Positions 1 to 8,410 of a DNA stretch of 48,648 nucleotides are shown here, in pieces. Location of the stretch: assembly GCA_023475235.1 (NCBI GenBank), contig JAMCWG010000125.1, positions 1 to 48,648 on the forward strand, given 5' to 3'. A program made the translations under genes and the position numbers. This DNA comes from Chloroflexota bacterium (GTDB lineage Bacteria; Chloroflexota; UBA6077; FW602-bin22; JAMCWG01). The notes under the pieces were generated by a model. That model made no database searches, was not told the origin of the DNA, and saw only the letters and a program-made list of their open reading frames with translations. Position 1 is the first letter of the stretch. Each line of letters starts with the position of its first letter.

Positions 1-54
1 CTTGCAGGGACCCACTTTGTTGTATTGATAGCAATTCAGGACACAAGATGCAAA

Positions 55-120
55 CAGACGGCCTTTCGGAGATAATGGCACTGCTTTGCGAAGCTAATAC
101 CATCATCCGGAGGCCGTCTG
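55..120 (+). promoter_or_regulatory. Long imperfect hairpin just upstream of the transposase start, enclosing its SD
   Basis: CAGACGGCCTTTCGGAGATAATGG pairs imperfectly with CCATCATCCGGAGGCCGTCTG. GGAGG (109-113) lies in the right arm, before GTG at 127. Confidence 0.6.
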
Positions 121-126
121 ATACCA

Positions 127-1293
127 GTGTACCTTCTACTAGAGTCCTTTCTCAAGCAAGTAGCACCTACCTGGCGCAAGAGCCAACTCACCAATCTAAC
201 CCTGCTCAGTCACGCTTTGCTTCGTCGCCGTAGTCTCTGTTTGGCCGAACTGGCCCGAGCCTATCCTACTTCAGACAAGCATCGCGTCTATCGCCCCAAG
301 CATATCCTCTATCACCAACTTAAGCGTCTGCGCCGCTTTCTGGGCAATCCCCGCCTCGATTTCGCCCCTGTCTTCCGCCACTTGATCAAACTGGGCAATA
401 TCGTCTGTCGAAGCCCCGGCCTTGTCCTGCCCGTACTCCTGGATCCCACTCATTTCGGCGATTACACGACAATAGCAGCTTCAGTGCCTTATGCTGGGCG
501 AGCCTTGCCTGTCGCCATACGGGTGTTTCGTCATAATCTGGAGGGGGAAGCGGATCTCAGTCAGAACGGGATCGTACAGAAGGTGGTACAAGGCATAAGG
601 CAAGAACTGGCTGGGTGCATTCGAGTAGCCATCATAGCTGACCGAGAGTTTGCTAGTGCCGAGTTCTTCCGGTTCCTGAAGTCGACTAACGCTGAGTTCG
701 TCATCCGAGTGGACGCCCAGACCCATATGGAGCACCCGGACTATCAGGGGCCAATAGGTGAATTGCCCATAAAGCCCGGCAAGCGGCTGTGGTTCAGGGC
801 AGCCCTGTATGGCAAGGAAGCCAGGGAGGTAGTGAATATCCTCGCAGTCTGGCAGACCGGCCAGGAGGAGCCCTGGTTCATTGCCACCAGCTTGGATGAG
901 GCACGGATGACCGAGAGGTTGTACCGCAAACGGATGAAGATCGAGCACGGCTTCCGGGATTGGAAGCATCACTTGAAACTGAAGGGCACATTGAAGGTGA
1001 AATCGCCGCAGCGGGCGCAGGTGTTGCTGCGAACACTGGCTCTGTTGTACTGGTTCCTGTGTCTGGTGGGGACCAGGCTGAACCGACTGGAGTATCAGGC
1101 CAGGGTGAGCTATTGGGGCAGGGCCAGCCTCTTCTTCCTGGCCTTGCAGATGTTCAAGATGGACCTGGAAGCGGCACAACGGGCGGGGGAACGGGTGGTG
1201 GCATGGGTAAAGGACAAGCTATGGATCTACCACCCGTTGCCACCCCCTTACAAACTGCGCTACCGCCGCTTCCGCAGCAGTTGCCTACACTAA
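127..1293 (+). CDS. IS4-family DDE transposase
   Basis: 388 aa, GTG start. LLDPTHFGDY (D), IIADREFAS (D), and YRKRMKIEHGFRDWK, which fits the IS4 signature Y(2)R(3)E(6)K. Confidence 0.93.
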   Translation: MYLLLESFLKQVAPTWRKSQLTNLTLLSHALLRRRSLCLAELARAYPTSDKHRVYRPKHILYHQLKRLRRFLGNPRLDFAPVFRHLIKLGNIVCRSPGLVLPVLLDPTHFGDYTTIAASVPYAGRALPVAIRVFRHNLEGEADLSQNGIVQKVVQGIRQELAGCIRVAIIADREFASAEFFRFLKSTNAEFVIRVDAQTHMEHPDYQGPIGELPIKPGKRLWFRAALYGKEAREVVNILAVWQTGQEEPWFIATSLDEARMTERLYRKRMKIEHGFRDWKHHLKLKGTLKVKSPQRAQVLLRTLALLYWFLCLVGTRLNRLEYQARVSYWGRASLFFLALQMFKMDLEAAQRAGERVVAWVKDKLWIYHPLPPPYKLRYRRFRSSCLH

Positions 1294-1322
1294 AGTGGGT
1301 CCCTGCAAGGGTCCAGGGGGTA

Positions 1323-1361
1323 TTGACTTAAGTACAAGCACGTGGTAAATGGTAATATAAT
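1323..1361 (+). promoter_or_regulatory. Possible promoter between the IS and the histidine kinase
   Basis: TTGACT (1323-1328), then TAAATG at 17-nt spacing and a nearby TATAAT (1356-1361). Confidence 0.35.
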
Positions 1362-1465
1362 ATAGTGAGCGCACGCGGTGCGCCGGCGCTCATTCGGACT
1401 GGAGTGTTGGGAGGGGCGGCGCCATCCGGATAGACCTTGGACCTCTTTCCCTAAGCCGTCGTATC

Positions 1466-3784
1466 GTGGCCAGCGTGGCCATCGGCCTCGGCCTGATCCT
1501 CTTGCTCTTCGGCTTCGTCGTGGCCTGGACCGTCCAGGAGAGCATCGAGGCCGCCTACCGCGAGCGGGCTGCCCTTGCGCAGGTGGTGGCCGGCCGCGTC
1601 GACGACGAAATCCGCTACGCGCTGGTGACGCTCGAGCGCGAGGCGGCCGATCTAGCTATTCAGCCGGGCCATCCCCTCACCGGGGACCAGCGCCGCCACC
1701 TGGTCGACCTGCGGCCCCAGGTGGGCACTCTCAGCGTCGTGTCGGTCGTCGACATCGAGGGAAACAACGTATGGATTGACGCGGGCCGACACGAAGATAT
1801 CGTCGGCAACCCCTACTATCACTCCAGCGTTCGGCTCGTCCTCCAGACGGGCGAGCCGCAGGTCGCAGAGCTCTCGTCTGCCTCCAACGCCGGAAAGGTG
1901 GTCGCCTGCCTGGCCGTCCCCCTCCACGATGAGGCTGGCAACCTCGCCGGGGCGTTGATGGCCGAGCTCGACCCCAGTCACTCCACCCTCGGACTGCTCC
2001 CCACCGAGGACGTAGGGAATGGGGTGCAGGTCCAGATGGTGAGTGCGGGCGGCCAGTTGCTGGCGGGCAGCGAGGGCCCCAACCCCGAAAGCCTGTCCGA
2101 GCACGAGGCGCTACTGTCCGACCTGATAGCTGCCAGGACACCAGGCTATCGTATCCACCAGCCTTCATCCGGTGGTGGAGGCTCCAGCCACCTCGTAACC
2201 TACGCACCGGTGCCGCTGTTGCCCTCCTGGGGCATCATCATCGAGCAGCCTAGGGATGTGGTCCTGGCCACCCCGCGCTGGCTTGAGCAGCGATTGGCCG
2301 TTCTCGGGTTCGTGGCGCTGCTGATCGCCGCCGCCGTGGCCTGGTTTGACATCCGAAGCGTGGTGTACCCCCTACAGCACTTGACCGCCACGGCAGAAAG
2401 GTTCGCCGCCGGCCAGCTTGACGAGCCCGTTCATCTGGACCGTGCCGATGAGATGGGAATTCTAGCTTCCGCCTTCGAGACGATGCGCCAGCGATTGCGG
2501 GCATCTCTGGCCGAGGTGGCCGAGTGGAATCGAGAGCTGGAGCGGCGGGTCGCAGCCCGCACGGCCGAGGTCGAGGCCCGCAATCGCGAGCTGGCGCACT
2601 TGAACGAGGTCGCAGAGCTGGTCAGCAGATCCCTCGATATAAGACCCACCCTGGATCGCACCCTGGAGCGCATAATCGAGATCACCGGCGCGGACGCCGG
2701 CTGGTTTCGGACTGTGGAAGGTGATGGGACACAAATGGCGCTGGCCGCGAGCTGCGATGTGTGGGCAGCCTTGCAGACCGATGAGAATTGCGCCCAGCAT
2801 TGTGCATGCGGCCAGGCAATATCCCTCAACAAGGTGGTCTTTGCAGGCAGGGAAGCCCTGGGTCCCGAAGCCGCCCCTTGCCGGGCGATGGACCTACAGT
2901 CCATGGTGGCCGTCCCGCTGTCGGCCGGCGAGCGGGTGCAGGGAGTGCTGTTTCTGGGCTCGCGCCGGCCGGGGCACTTCCAGCAGGAGCAGTTCAACAC
3001 GTTCTCGGCCATCGGCCGACAGGTGGGGATGGCGCTGGCGAACGCCAGCCTGTACCAGAGCCTTCAGGTGCGCGAGCGTGAGCGGGCCGAGCTGCTCCAG
3101 CAGTTGATGGCCGGCCAGGAAGAGGAGAGGCGGCGGGTGGCGCGGGAGCTCCACGACGACACGAGCCAGGCGCTGGCCTCGCTTCAGCTCGGCCTCGAGC
3201 GGCTGGTGACCGGAAACGAGAGGCCGGAACAGTCGAGGCAGTTGGCCCGCCAGCTTCAGGGGGTGGCCGCCCAGGCCCTCGCCGAAGTGCACCGCCTGGC
3301 CGTCGAGCTGCGGCCCAGCGTCCTCGACGATATCGGGCTGGTCGCCGCCATTCAGCGCCACCTCCAGGAATGCGCGCAGCACAGCGGGATCGTCGTTGAT
3401 TTCGCCTGCGTGGGTGTCGAGCATCTTCGCCTGATACCCGCTGCCGAGACGTCGATATACCGGGTTGTCCAGGCAGCTCTAACCAACGTTGTTCAGCACG
3501 CCGAGGCCCAACGGGTGAGCGTTTTGCTTCAGCGGCGAGAAGAGAAACTGGTGGTCGTCATCGAGGACGACGGACAGGGCTTCGATCTGAGTGCCGCTCA
3601 CGGCGCCCCGCTGGAGAGGCGCCTGGGGCTGGCCGGGATGGAAGAGCGCGCACACTTGATCGGCGCCGCCTTCACCATAGAGACGACACCGGGTGCGGGC
3701 ACGACAGTGTTTCTCGAGGTCCCGCTGGACCAAAACTGCCGGCAGGAAGAAGGCGAGGTTGAAATTGCGGATCGTATTGGCTGA
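1466..3784 (+). CDS. Sensor histidine kinase (TM/extracytoplasmic sensor, HAMP, GAF, HisKA_3/HATPase; NarX/LiaS type)
   Basis: N-terminal TM and second TM around a periplasmic domain; HAMP-like region; GAF; EEERRRVARELHDDTSQALASLQLGLE (HisKA_3) and VVIEDDGQGFD (HATPase). True start may be upstream at 1424 (see findings). Confidence 0.92.
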   Translation: MASVAIGLGLILLLFGFVVAWTVQESIEAAYRERAALAQVVAGRVDDEIRYALVTLEREAADLAIQPGHPLTGDQRRHLVDLRPQVGTLSVVSVVDIEGNNVWIDAGRHEDIVGNPYYHSSVRLVLQTGEPQVAELSSASNAGKVVACLAVPLHDEAGNLAGALMAELDPSHSTLGLLPTEDVGNGVQVQMVSAGGQLLAGSEGPNPESLSEHEALLSDLIAARTPGYRIHQPSSGGGGSSHLVTYAPVPLLPSWGIIIEQPRDVVLATPRWLEQRLAVLGFVALLIAAAVAWFDIRSVVYPLQHLTATAERFAAGQLDEPVHLDRADEMGILASAFETMRQRLRASLAEVAEWNRELERRVAARTAEVEARNRELAHLNEVAELVSRSLDIRPTLDRTLERIIEITGADAGWFRTVEGDGTQMALAASCDVWAALQTDENCAQHCACGQAISLNKVVFAGREALGPEAAPCRAMDLQSMVAVPLSAGERVQGVLFLGSRRPGHFQQEQFNTFSAIGRQVGMALANASLYQSLQVRERERAELLQQLMAGQEEERRRVARELHDDTSQALASLQLGLERLVTGNERPEQSRQLARQLQGVAAQALAEVHRLAVELRPSVLDDIGLVAAIQRHLQECAQHSGIVVDFACVGVEHLRLIPAAETSIYRVVQAALTNVVQHAEAQRVSVLLQRREEKLVVVIEDDGQGFDLSAAHGAPLERRLGLAGMEERAHLIGAAFTIETTPGAGTTVFLEVPLDQNCRQEEGEVEIADRIG

Positions 3785-4415
3785 TGATCATGGGGTGCTT
3801 CGGGCCGGGCTGCGGGCGCTGCTGGACGACCAGCCCGATCTAGAGGTGGTTGGCGAGGCTGAGACGGCGGAGGCAGCGGTCCGGCTGACCCAGGAGCTGC
3901 AGCCGGACCTGGCCATCGTCGACGTTCGAATGCCGGGCGGTGGACTGGCAGCCACGCGGCAGATGAAGCAGGAGCTGCCTAAGCTGGCCGTTCTCATCCT
4001 GAGCCAGTACGATGACCCGGCCTATGTACAGCAGGCCCTGGCTGCCGGCGCCGCCGGCTATGCCCTGAAGCGGGCTTCCGGCCAGGAGCTGCTGCAGGGA
4101 ATTCGGGCCATCGCGCGCGGCGAGGTCTACCTTCATCCGGCGGTCGCGCGGGTGCTCGTCGAGCAGTCATGGGGCCCGCGCCAGCCAGCAGCGTCTGCCA
4201 CATCGCAGTCCCTCAGCGAGCGGGAGGCTCAGGTATTGCGCATGGTCGCCCTCGGCCACACCACACAGCAGATCGCCGAACAGCTCTTCCTGAGCGTGCG
4301 AACGGTGGAAACATACAAGCTGCGCGGGATGGAGAAGCTCGGCCTGAAGGGGCGCGCCTCCCTCGTCCGCTACGTCCTGGAGCATGGCCTTCTGGAGGCC
4401 GAGCCACAGCGGTAG
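3759..4415 (+). CDS. NarL/FixJ-family response regulator
   Basis: LKLRIVLADDHGVLRAGLRALL receiver and LSEREAQVLRMVALGHTTQQIAEQLFLSVRTVETYKLRGMEKLGLKGR LuxR HTH. TTG start at 3759 overlaps the kinase end. Confidence 0.93.
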   Translation: MKLRIVLADDHGVLRAGLRALLDDQPDLEVVGEAETAEAAVRLTQELQPDLAIVDVRMPGGGLAATRQMKQELPKLAVLILSQYDDPAYVQQALAAGAAGYALKRASGQELLQGIRAIARGEVYLHPAVARVLVEQSWGPRQPAASATSQSLSEREAQVLRMVALGHTTQQIAEQLFLSVRTVETYKLRGMEKLGLKGRASLVRYVLEHGLLEAEPQR

Positions 4416-4511
4416 CTGGCAGCACTCGCCATATCCCGGCTGCACATTCTGTGCCGGGAGTCATCGAATGTCCTCACCTTTCCTACAACCGCGGCCATAA
4501 ATCGGTGCATG

Positions 4512-4548
4512 TTTTCCCGCTCGCCCACCGTGGGACACCGTGGGAAAA
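4512..4548. promoter_or_regulatory. Candidate operator upstream of the diheme cytochrome
   Basis: Tandem 10-bp repeat CACCGTGGGA x2 (4526-4545), bracketed by TTTTCCC (4512-4518) / GGGAAAA (4542-4548). Confidence 0.35.
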
Positions 4549-4652
4549 TGAAAAACGTATTGGCGGGGAGGCGCGGGAATTCCAGGATAGACGAACTGTG
4601 ACAGACACCGAAGGCTATCCGGAGACATAGGGGACAAACGGGAGAGAACACC

Positions 4653-6074
4653 ATGAATGTCAAGCAACTAGTACTGATTCTTAGCATCATCATCGTGGGC
4701 GCTGCCTCGTTCGTGGCGCTCGGGCTGGCCAGCCCTCACGATGCGGCCGCGACACCGCTTAGCGCGGGCGATCCGGTCCACGGCAAGTACATCTTTGCCG
4801 CCGCAGGTGGCTGCGGCTGCCACGGCGCTAACCTCGCCGGCTTCAAGGCGAGCGGACCGCCTTTCGGGGAGGTCTTCAATGGCCCCTTCGGCTCCGTACC
4901 GGCGCCGAACATCACTTCCGACAAGGACGCAGGCGTTGGTAGCTGGACAGACGACCAACTGATCAATGCCATCCGCAACGGCATCGACAACGAAGGCAAG
5001 CAGCTCTTCCCAATAATGCCGTACAATAATTACCACTTTATGTCTGATGCCGACGTGGCCGACCTCGTTGCCTTCCTCCGGACGGTGCCCGCGGTCTCGA
5101 ACAACGTGCCCGATCGCAAGCTGAACGGCCCTGTACCGCCCGCACCGCCGCTCCCGCCGTCCCCGGCGGTTGCGCCCACGAGTGGGGCAGACCGGGGCTG
5201 GTATCTGGTGACGGCGATCGCCGGCTGCGGCGACTGCCATACTCCTAAGACGCCAGATGGCGCTCCCGACATGAGCAAGCAGCTAGCTGGAGGCGCGATC
5301 GCGCGTGAGGGCGGCAAGTTCGACATTGCCCCGAACATTACGCCGGACCTGGCCACCGGCATTGGCGACTGGACCGAGCAGCAAATTGCGACGTACCTTC
5401 AGCGCGGAATCGGACCAAACGGCCGCACGCCTGACGGGCTGATGGGAGAAGTCGTCTTCGGGGGCTTCGGCAGGCTCGGCTTCAATCAGCTCATCGATGC
5501 GGATGCCGCGGCGATTGCATCGTTCCTGAAGAGCATTCCGGCGGTGGCCAACGTGCCGATGGCGCCTCCGCTGCCGCCGCCATCGGCAGCACCGGCACCA
5601 GCACCAGCAGCACCGCCTGCCGGTGAGGCGGATGGCTCCAGCATCTCCAGTGCCATCCCATTCTCGCCCGACCAGCCCGTATCGGGCACGATCGCTGACC
5701 AGCCTAAGTGGTACCAGTTCTTCTACGCCGGTGGAAACGATGCGGCCGGAGTCACGATGGACTTTCAGCCGTCCAGCATCGAAGACCAGTCCAACACCGA
5801 GCTAGTGTCGTTCAGGGCCTACACGCATGTCTGCTCGGGGCGTATCGGCTCCAACGACATTGTCGACCCGGACAATCCTTCCTGCAGCTTTGCCGATATC
5901 GGCGGGGGCACGCCGTCCGGGCTCCCGGCTGGCACGAAGTACTGGCGGCACACCGCCCCCTCGGGCGCCATCTACATCAAGGTCTACAACACGTCGGGCC
6001 AACCCGCTGGCTTCGCCCTCGCCTTGACCGGCAGCACATTTCCTCCAGGAGGGCTGGCGGTCCCGTCGCCGTAG
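4653..6074 (+). CDS. Secreted two-domain cytochrome c with a C-terminal PPC-like beta domain
   Basis: Signal peptide; two cytochrome c domains with CGCH (non-canonical) and CGDCH; Pro/Ala linker; C-terminal domain beginning DQPVSGTIADQPKWYQFFYAGG. Confidence 0.85.
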   Translation: MNVKQLVLILSIIIVGAASFVALGLASPHDAAATPLSAGDPVHGKYIFAAAGGCGCHGANLAGFKASGPPFGEVFNGPFGSVPAPNITSDKDAGVGSWTDDQLINAIRNGIDNEGKQLFPIMPYNNYHFMSDADVADLVAFLRTVPAVSNNVPDRKLNGPVPPAPPLPPSPAVAPTSGADRGWYLVTAIAGCGDCHTPKTPDGAPDMSKQLAGGAIAREGGKFDIAPNITPDLATGIGDWTEQQIATYLQRGIGPNGRTPDGLMGEVVFGGFGRLGFNQLIDADAAAIASFLKSIPAVANVPMAPPLPPPSAAPAPAPAAPPAGEADGSSISSAIPFSPDQPVSGTIADQPKWYQFFYAGGNDAAGVTMDFQPSSIEDQSNTELVSFRAYTHVCSGRIGSNDIVDPDNPSCSFADIGGGTPSGLPAGTKYWRHTAPSGAIYIKVYNTSGQPAGFALALTGSTFPPGGLAVPSP

Positions 6075-6123
6075 CCTTGAGCTGAGCTCCGCCAAGTAGG
6101 TCCGCCACCGGGCAACGAGCCCA

Positions 6124-6153
6124 GCCTGGGCTGCCTTCGAAGGCAGCCCAGGC
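6124..6153 (+). terminator. Probable terminator hairpin after the diheme cytochrome
   Basis: Perfect palindrome GCCTGGGCTGCCTTCGAAGGCAGCCCAGGC followed by GTCTTTG. Confidence 0.7.
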
Positions 6154-6544
6154 GTCTTTGTCCCCGCCGCACGTCGCGCACCGGCTAGCCGGGGAGGTCT
6201 TCCCCCAGCGGCGGGATGGCCCGGCCCGGGCAGATTGTTCCCTTTGCATATTCTTTGTATTGGCAAACCCCATTGCCTGCACGGTCTTGACGACTCTGCA
6301 TTATTTCCACGACAAGACATGCAAATGATTGCACGTTTTTCCGCTCATATACGTTGGCTTCCCGTGGCAAACTCTTGCCGGTATGAATTGGGTGGAGGTG
6401 ACGAGGGCGCCGCCCGAAACGGAGGTGGGGTGGCCAGGCGTCTTTGGTGGGCGAGGAAGGTCTCGGCGATGAAGCGTCTGCCGACGGAGGCACACCGGCG
6501 AGCGCTCTTTCTGTGCAGGCCATGCTTGTTTCATTGCTGTACAT

Positions 6545-6569
6545 ATCGACTTATGCAAGATGAGTCGAT
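6545..6569 (+). promoter_or_regulatory. Leader hairpin upstream of the triheme cytochrome
   Basis: ATCGACTTAT-GCAAG-ATGAGTCGAT: 10-bp stem with one U.G wobble, shortly before GGAGG and ATG 6600. Confidence 0.35.
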
Positions 6570-6599
6570 CTCGGGCTAAATCAATGTTTGGAGGATCTG

Positions 6600-7190
6600 A
6601 TGCTAAGTGGAAGGCGAAAGTTCATCGTTATCGGGGTAGCTCTGGGGCTGGTGGCAGCGCTGGCTGTGACATTCAGCGTGGCATCCGGCAAGGAGGCGAC
6701 CCCGACCACAGGCGCGAAGCTCGCGCAGGCTGCCGATCAGCCCGAAGCGCCACGACGGGGCTGTACCGCGTGCCATCCTCAGGGCGGCATCGATGCCAAC
6801 GGCAAGTACTCGCTGCTTAACGAGGCCCAGGAGCGCGTTAAGGCCCGTGACGAGACGGCCGAGCACCCGACGGTCGCCCCCGACGGGACGGCCCTGACCT
6901 TTCAGACTACGGCCGATACCTGTCTCCAGTGCCACAAGCCGGGCACCGGCGACCGGGCCGGCAAGGGCGCCTTCGCCCCGCTGGCCCTACGAGACATCGT
7001 CCACCCGGCACACATGTTTAGCACCGCATTTAAGGAGCATTACGGCGGCAACTGCTTTACCTGCCACAATGTAGCAGGCGACGGCACGTGGCAGCTCCTG
7101 CCCCTGAAGGTAGACGTCAACGAGAAGGGCGTCCCCGATGATGAGAAACTACCCATTCCGGGAGCCCTGCCAGCCAGCGAGACCTGGTAG
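6600..7190 (+). CDS. Triheme c-type cytochrome
   Basis: N-terminal TM/signal; three CxxCH motifs (CTACH, CLQCH, CFTCH). GGAGG upstream of ATG 6600. Confidence 0.85.
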   Translation: MLSGRRKFIVIGVALGLVAALAVTFSVASGKEATPTTGAKLAQAADQPEAPRRGCTACHPQGGIDANGKYSLLNEAQERVKARDETAEHPTVAPDGTALTFQTTADTCLQCHKPGTGDRAGKGAFAPLALRDIVHPAHMFSTAFKEHYGGNCFTCHNVAGDGTWQLLPLKVDVNEKGVPDDEKLPIPGALPASETW

Positions 7191-7217
7191 CCAGACCAGG
7201 GCCAGTACAACCACTCT

Positions 7218-7252
7218 GAAGGCGGACCTGCGCAAGCCGCGGGTCCGCCTTC
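7218..7252 (+). terminator. Terminator-like hairpin after the triheme cytochrome
   Basis: GAAGGCGGACC ... GGTCCGCCTTC (11-bp perfect stem). Confidence 0.6.
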
Positions 7253-7312
7253 CTCTACCGGCTCTTCGTCCTCAAGGGGGAACAAGCTGCGGGAGCCGGC
7301 CCATCTGCACCC

Positions 7313-7361
7313 GTAGTGGCGACTTCAGTCGCTCCGATCGCCACGACTAAAGTCGTCACTA
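7313..7361. repeat. Dispersed palindromic repeat (GTAGTGGCGACTTTAGTCGC-type)
   Basis: GTAGTGGCGACTTCAGTCGC ... CGACTAAAGTCGTCACTAC; related copies at 35912-36014. Confidence 0.7.
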
Positions 7362-7725
7362 CCGTTTCCTGCTTTACACGGCTGCCCGACTAGGCCTGGG
7401 CAAGCATGCGAACCTGCTCCAGGGGCTTGTTGCCCCCAAGGGCGAGTTCTTCCCCCTGAAGCACGATGATCTCCTCTACCTCCACGCTAAGCTGGCATTC
7501 CCTTAGAGTGGTACAATGGGTATGTAAGTGTACGAGTCCTTCAGCGCCACCCGTGCCAGCGGGACCTCCGAGGTCAATCAATAAGAGCAAGTCCATCCAA
7601 AGAAAGCATCTCCGCGAGCAGTAGCATCTCCACAGGTTGGCCCAGCATTCCCAGCCATAGCCCATTCTTCGTCAATGGCGAATGCTTGCCTTGACCTGTT
7701 CTCGAACCGTCGGGAGGTAGAGGAA

Positions 7726-8250
7726 GTGTTTGGAAGCATCACCACGAAAGCAAGGTCGCGGACCGTCCCCCTTCTGATCTGTGCCACTCTGCTCGGCATC
7801 GCTATGGCCGCCCTGGCCTGCGCAGCGCCCACCCCTAGCCCAGCCACACCGACGACGGCCCCTGCCGCCACCAAACCTGCGGCCACATCTCCGCCAGCCG
7901 CCACACAACCGGCCGGCGCAGGTACGCCGTCCTCCGGCCTGAGCGCTATTCCTATTCCACCGGCCTCGGCCGGCAATGCCGCTACGGGCAAGGACCTCTT
8001 CACCAGCAAGGGCTGCGTGGCCTGCCACACCATAGGCGGCGGCAGGCTGGTCGGGCCCGACCTCAAGGGCGTGACTACTACGCGGGACCACGCCTGGCTC
8101 ATTCGCTTCATCGTGGCCCCGAACCAGGTTATCGCCTCGGGAGATCCTATCGCCACGCAACTTGTCCAGCAGTACGGGACACAGATGCCGAACCTGGGCA
8201 TCACGCCCGAGCAAGCCAACGACATTCTGGCGTACATCGCATCCCAATAA
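7726..8250 (+). CDS. Monoheme cytochrome c, probable lipoprotein
   Basis: LLGIAMAALACAAPTPSPATP lipobox-like signal, Pro/Ala/Thr linker, GCVACHTIGGG heme motif, distal MPNLG. GTG 7726 preceded by purine-rich SD. Confidence 0.85.
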   Translation: MFGSITTKARSRTVPLLICATLLGIAMAALACAAPTPSPATPTTAPAATKPAATSPPAATQPAGAGTPSSGLSAIPIPPASAGNAATGKDLFTSKGCVACHTIGGGRLVGPDLKGVTTTRDHAWLIRFIVAPNQVIASGDPIATQLVQQYGTQMPNLGITPEQANDILAYIASQ

Positions 8251-8373
8251 TTCGAGAGCGGATGCACGATGTGGACGTGATCGGTGGATAGCGATATGGG
8301 GATGCTTGCATAATGGGCTAGCAGAGTTCAGTCTGACGGCCAGAGTGAGGTTCAACTGTACTGATGAGGCTAC

Positions 8374-8410
8374 GGACCGGTCCTTCACCCTTCGGGTGAA
8401 GGACCGGTCC
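8374..8410. repeat. Perfect 17-bp-stem hairpin in a long intergenic region
   Basis: GGACCGGTCCTTCACCC-TTC-GGGTGAAGGACCGGTCC. Confidence 0.75.

Larger units (their letters stand above)
1..1309 (+). mobile_element. Complete IS4-family insertion sequence
   Basis: 24-bp terminal inverted repeats, 22/24 matching: CTTGCAGGGACCCACTTTGTTGTA at 1-24, and the reverse complement of 1286-1309, CTTGCAGGGACCCACTTTAGTGTA. They flank a DDE transposase ORF. Confidence 0.93.

Noticed and set aside
960-1331. 123-aa ORF MEASLETEGHIEGEIAAAGAGV
   Set aside because: Alternate frame within the transposase gene; composition is an artefact of high GC.
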